NCBI GenBank assembly: GCA_002455335.1
Contig: DKKP01000223.1
Coordinates: 4,747-11,243 of the forward strand
Length of the DNA stretch: 6,497 nt
Direction of reading: 5' to 3'
Origin: Anaerolineales bacterium UBA6663
GTDB taxonomy: Bacteria; Chloroflexota; Anaerolineae; Anaerolineales; UBA6663
This document shows positions 5,505 to 6,497 of the stretch, one piece after another (the first letter of the stretch is position 1; every line of letters begins with the position of its first letter). The notes under the pieces are model-generated. The model made no database searches. It was not told where the DNA came from and saw nothing but the letters and a program-made list of their open reading frames with translations. Both the position numbers and the translations under genes were made by a program.

Positions 5505-6497
5505 CTACTCGGCCGGCGCATCGGGTTTGAGATACACGACGCCAAGCGGCGGGATCGTCACCTTGAGCGAGTACGGCTGATTCTGCCAGGGCTGAGGCTC
5601 GGCCGCCAGACCGCCCGAGTTCCCCAAGTTGCCGCCGCCGTAGTGCACCGAATCGCTGTTGAGGATCTCGCGATAAAAGCCGGCGCGGGGCACGCCGATG
5701 CGGTACCCTTCACGCGGGATGGGCGTGTAGTTGGCGGCCACGATGACCAGGTCGTCACGGTTTCGGGCACGGCGCACAAGCGAGACGATGCTGTTGTCGA
5801 CGTCGCGGAAGTCGATCCACTCAAAGCCCTCCCAATCGAAGTCGACTTCGTGCAGGGCGGGCTCGGCTCGGTAGAGGGCGTTCAGGTCGCGGACAAAAGC
5901 CAGCAGACGGTGATTGAGGTCACGATCGAGCCAGTGCCAATCCAGCCCGGTTTGGGCGTTCCACTCGTTGAATTGTCCGAACTCGCTGCCCATGAACAGC
6001 AGCTTCTTCCCGGGATGCGCATACATGAACGCGTACAGCGCGCGCAGATTCGCAAAGCGCTGCCAGTCGTCGCCCGGCATCTTGTGCAACATCGAGCGCT
6101 TGCCGTGAACCACTTCATCATGCGAGAACGGCAGGATGAAATTCTCGGTGAAGGCATAAATCAAGGAAAACGTCAGCGCATTGTGATGGTATCGCCTGTA
6201 GACCGGGTCTTTCTGGATGTACTCGAGGATGTCGTGCATCCAGCCCATGTTCCACTTCAAGTCGAAGCCGAGCCCGCCGAGATACACGGGGCGCGAAACC
6301 ATCGGCCACGACGTGCTTTCCTCGGCAAACGTAAGCACGTCCGGGTGTTCTTGATGCACGAGCTCGTTGAACCGCTTGAGGAAGTCCACCGCCTCGAGGT
6401 TCTCACGGCCGCCGAACTTGTTGGGGACCCACTCGCCCGAATTTCGCGAGTAGTCGAGATACAACATCGAGGCGACTGCATCGACGCGCAGCCCGTC
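5505..6497 (-). CDS. glgB: 1,4-alpha-glucan (glycogen) branching enzyme, C-terminal part
   Basis: The frame is open to the right edge, so the 5' end of the gene lies outside; 330 residues are visible. GlgB (GH13 family) cuts an alpha-1,4 glucan chain and rejoins it as an alpha-1,6 branch in glycogen synthesis in the cytoplasm. In fragment numbering, the nucleophile Asp6 is in [13 protein letters not shown], the acid/base Glu is in AEEST (58-62), and the third catalytic Asp127 is in SHDEVVHGK. Other conserved stretches are [55 protein letters not shown] and, in the C-terminal beta domain, [13 protein letters not shown]. The distance from the nucleophile to the C-terminus (324 residues) agrees with E. 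coli GlgB, so this end is complete. A diguanylate cyclase gene follows 49 bases later in the same direction. Confidence 0.97.
   Translation of the reverse strand, partial: DGLRVDAVASMLYLDYSRNSGEWVPNKFGGRENLEAVDFLKRFNELVHQEHPDVLTFAEESTSWPMVSRPVYLGGLGFDLKWNMGWMHDILEYIQKDPVYRRYHHNALTFSLIYAFTENFILPFSHDEVVHGKRSMLHKMPGDDWQRFANLRALYAFMYAHPGKKLLFMGSEFGQFNEWNAQTGLDWHWLDRDLNHRLLAFVRDLNALYRAEPALHEVDFDWEGFEWIDFRDVDNSIVSLVRRARNRDDLVIVAANYTPIPREGYRIGVPRAGFYREILNSDSVHYGGGNLGNSGGLAAEPQPWQNQPYSLKVTIPPLGVVYLKPDAPAE

Overview
This is a 6.5 kb stretch of ordinary-looking, GC-rich bacterial chromosome with six protein-coding genes. Two of them run off the window edges. I see no RNA genes, mobile elements, CRISPR arrays or phage genes. 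The likely source is a member of the Chloroflexota, possibly a metagenome-derived genome. This rests on three points: a secreted protein that ends in a Pro/Thr stalk plus a short aromatic-MP-aromatic-L-x-R tail, a SpoIID-domain protein fused to other extracellular domains with no sporulation genes around it, and an RsmD with an APPQY motif. I recall these styles from that phylum but could not check them here, so the assignment is moderate.

Plus strand, positions 1-4346. The window opens in the C-terminal third of sucC (succinyl-CoA synthetase beta subunit). A 104-base gap follows and is filled almost entirely by an imperfect inverted repeat. Next come sucD (alpha subunit, complete), a small two-TPR protein, and a 70-base compound hairpin. 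After that are rsmD (16S rRNA guanine-N2 methyltransferase, with an unusual catalytic motif) and a 643-residue secreted protein. That protein combines a carboxypeptidase-regulatory-like beta domain, a SpoIID/LytB domain, a LamG-type lectin-like domain and a C-terminal Pro/Thr stalk.

Minus strand, positions 4355-6497. Reading from the right edge there is the C-terminal half of glgB (glycogen branching enzyme, all three catalytic residues present), then 49 bases, then a six-helix membrane diguanylate cyclase with an intact GGEEF motif and RxxD inhibition site. This gene converges on the SpoIID-domain gene with only 8 bases between the stop codons.

Functionally, sucC and sucD form one TCA-cycle enzyme and are probably co-transcribed, perhaps with the TPR gene. 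rsmD is a ribosome-maturation housekeeping gene. The secreted SpoIID/LamG protein acts outside the membrane, probably at the wall or envelope surface. glgB and the diguanylate cyclase may share a transcript that would place carbon storage next to c-di-GMP signalling; that link is inference from position only. I did not find a clearly new multi-gene system. The items most worth checking are the SpoIID-LamG architecture with its C-terminal tail, the sucC-sucD intergenic repeat and the altered RsmD motif.
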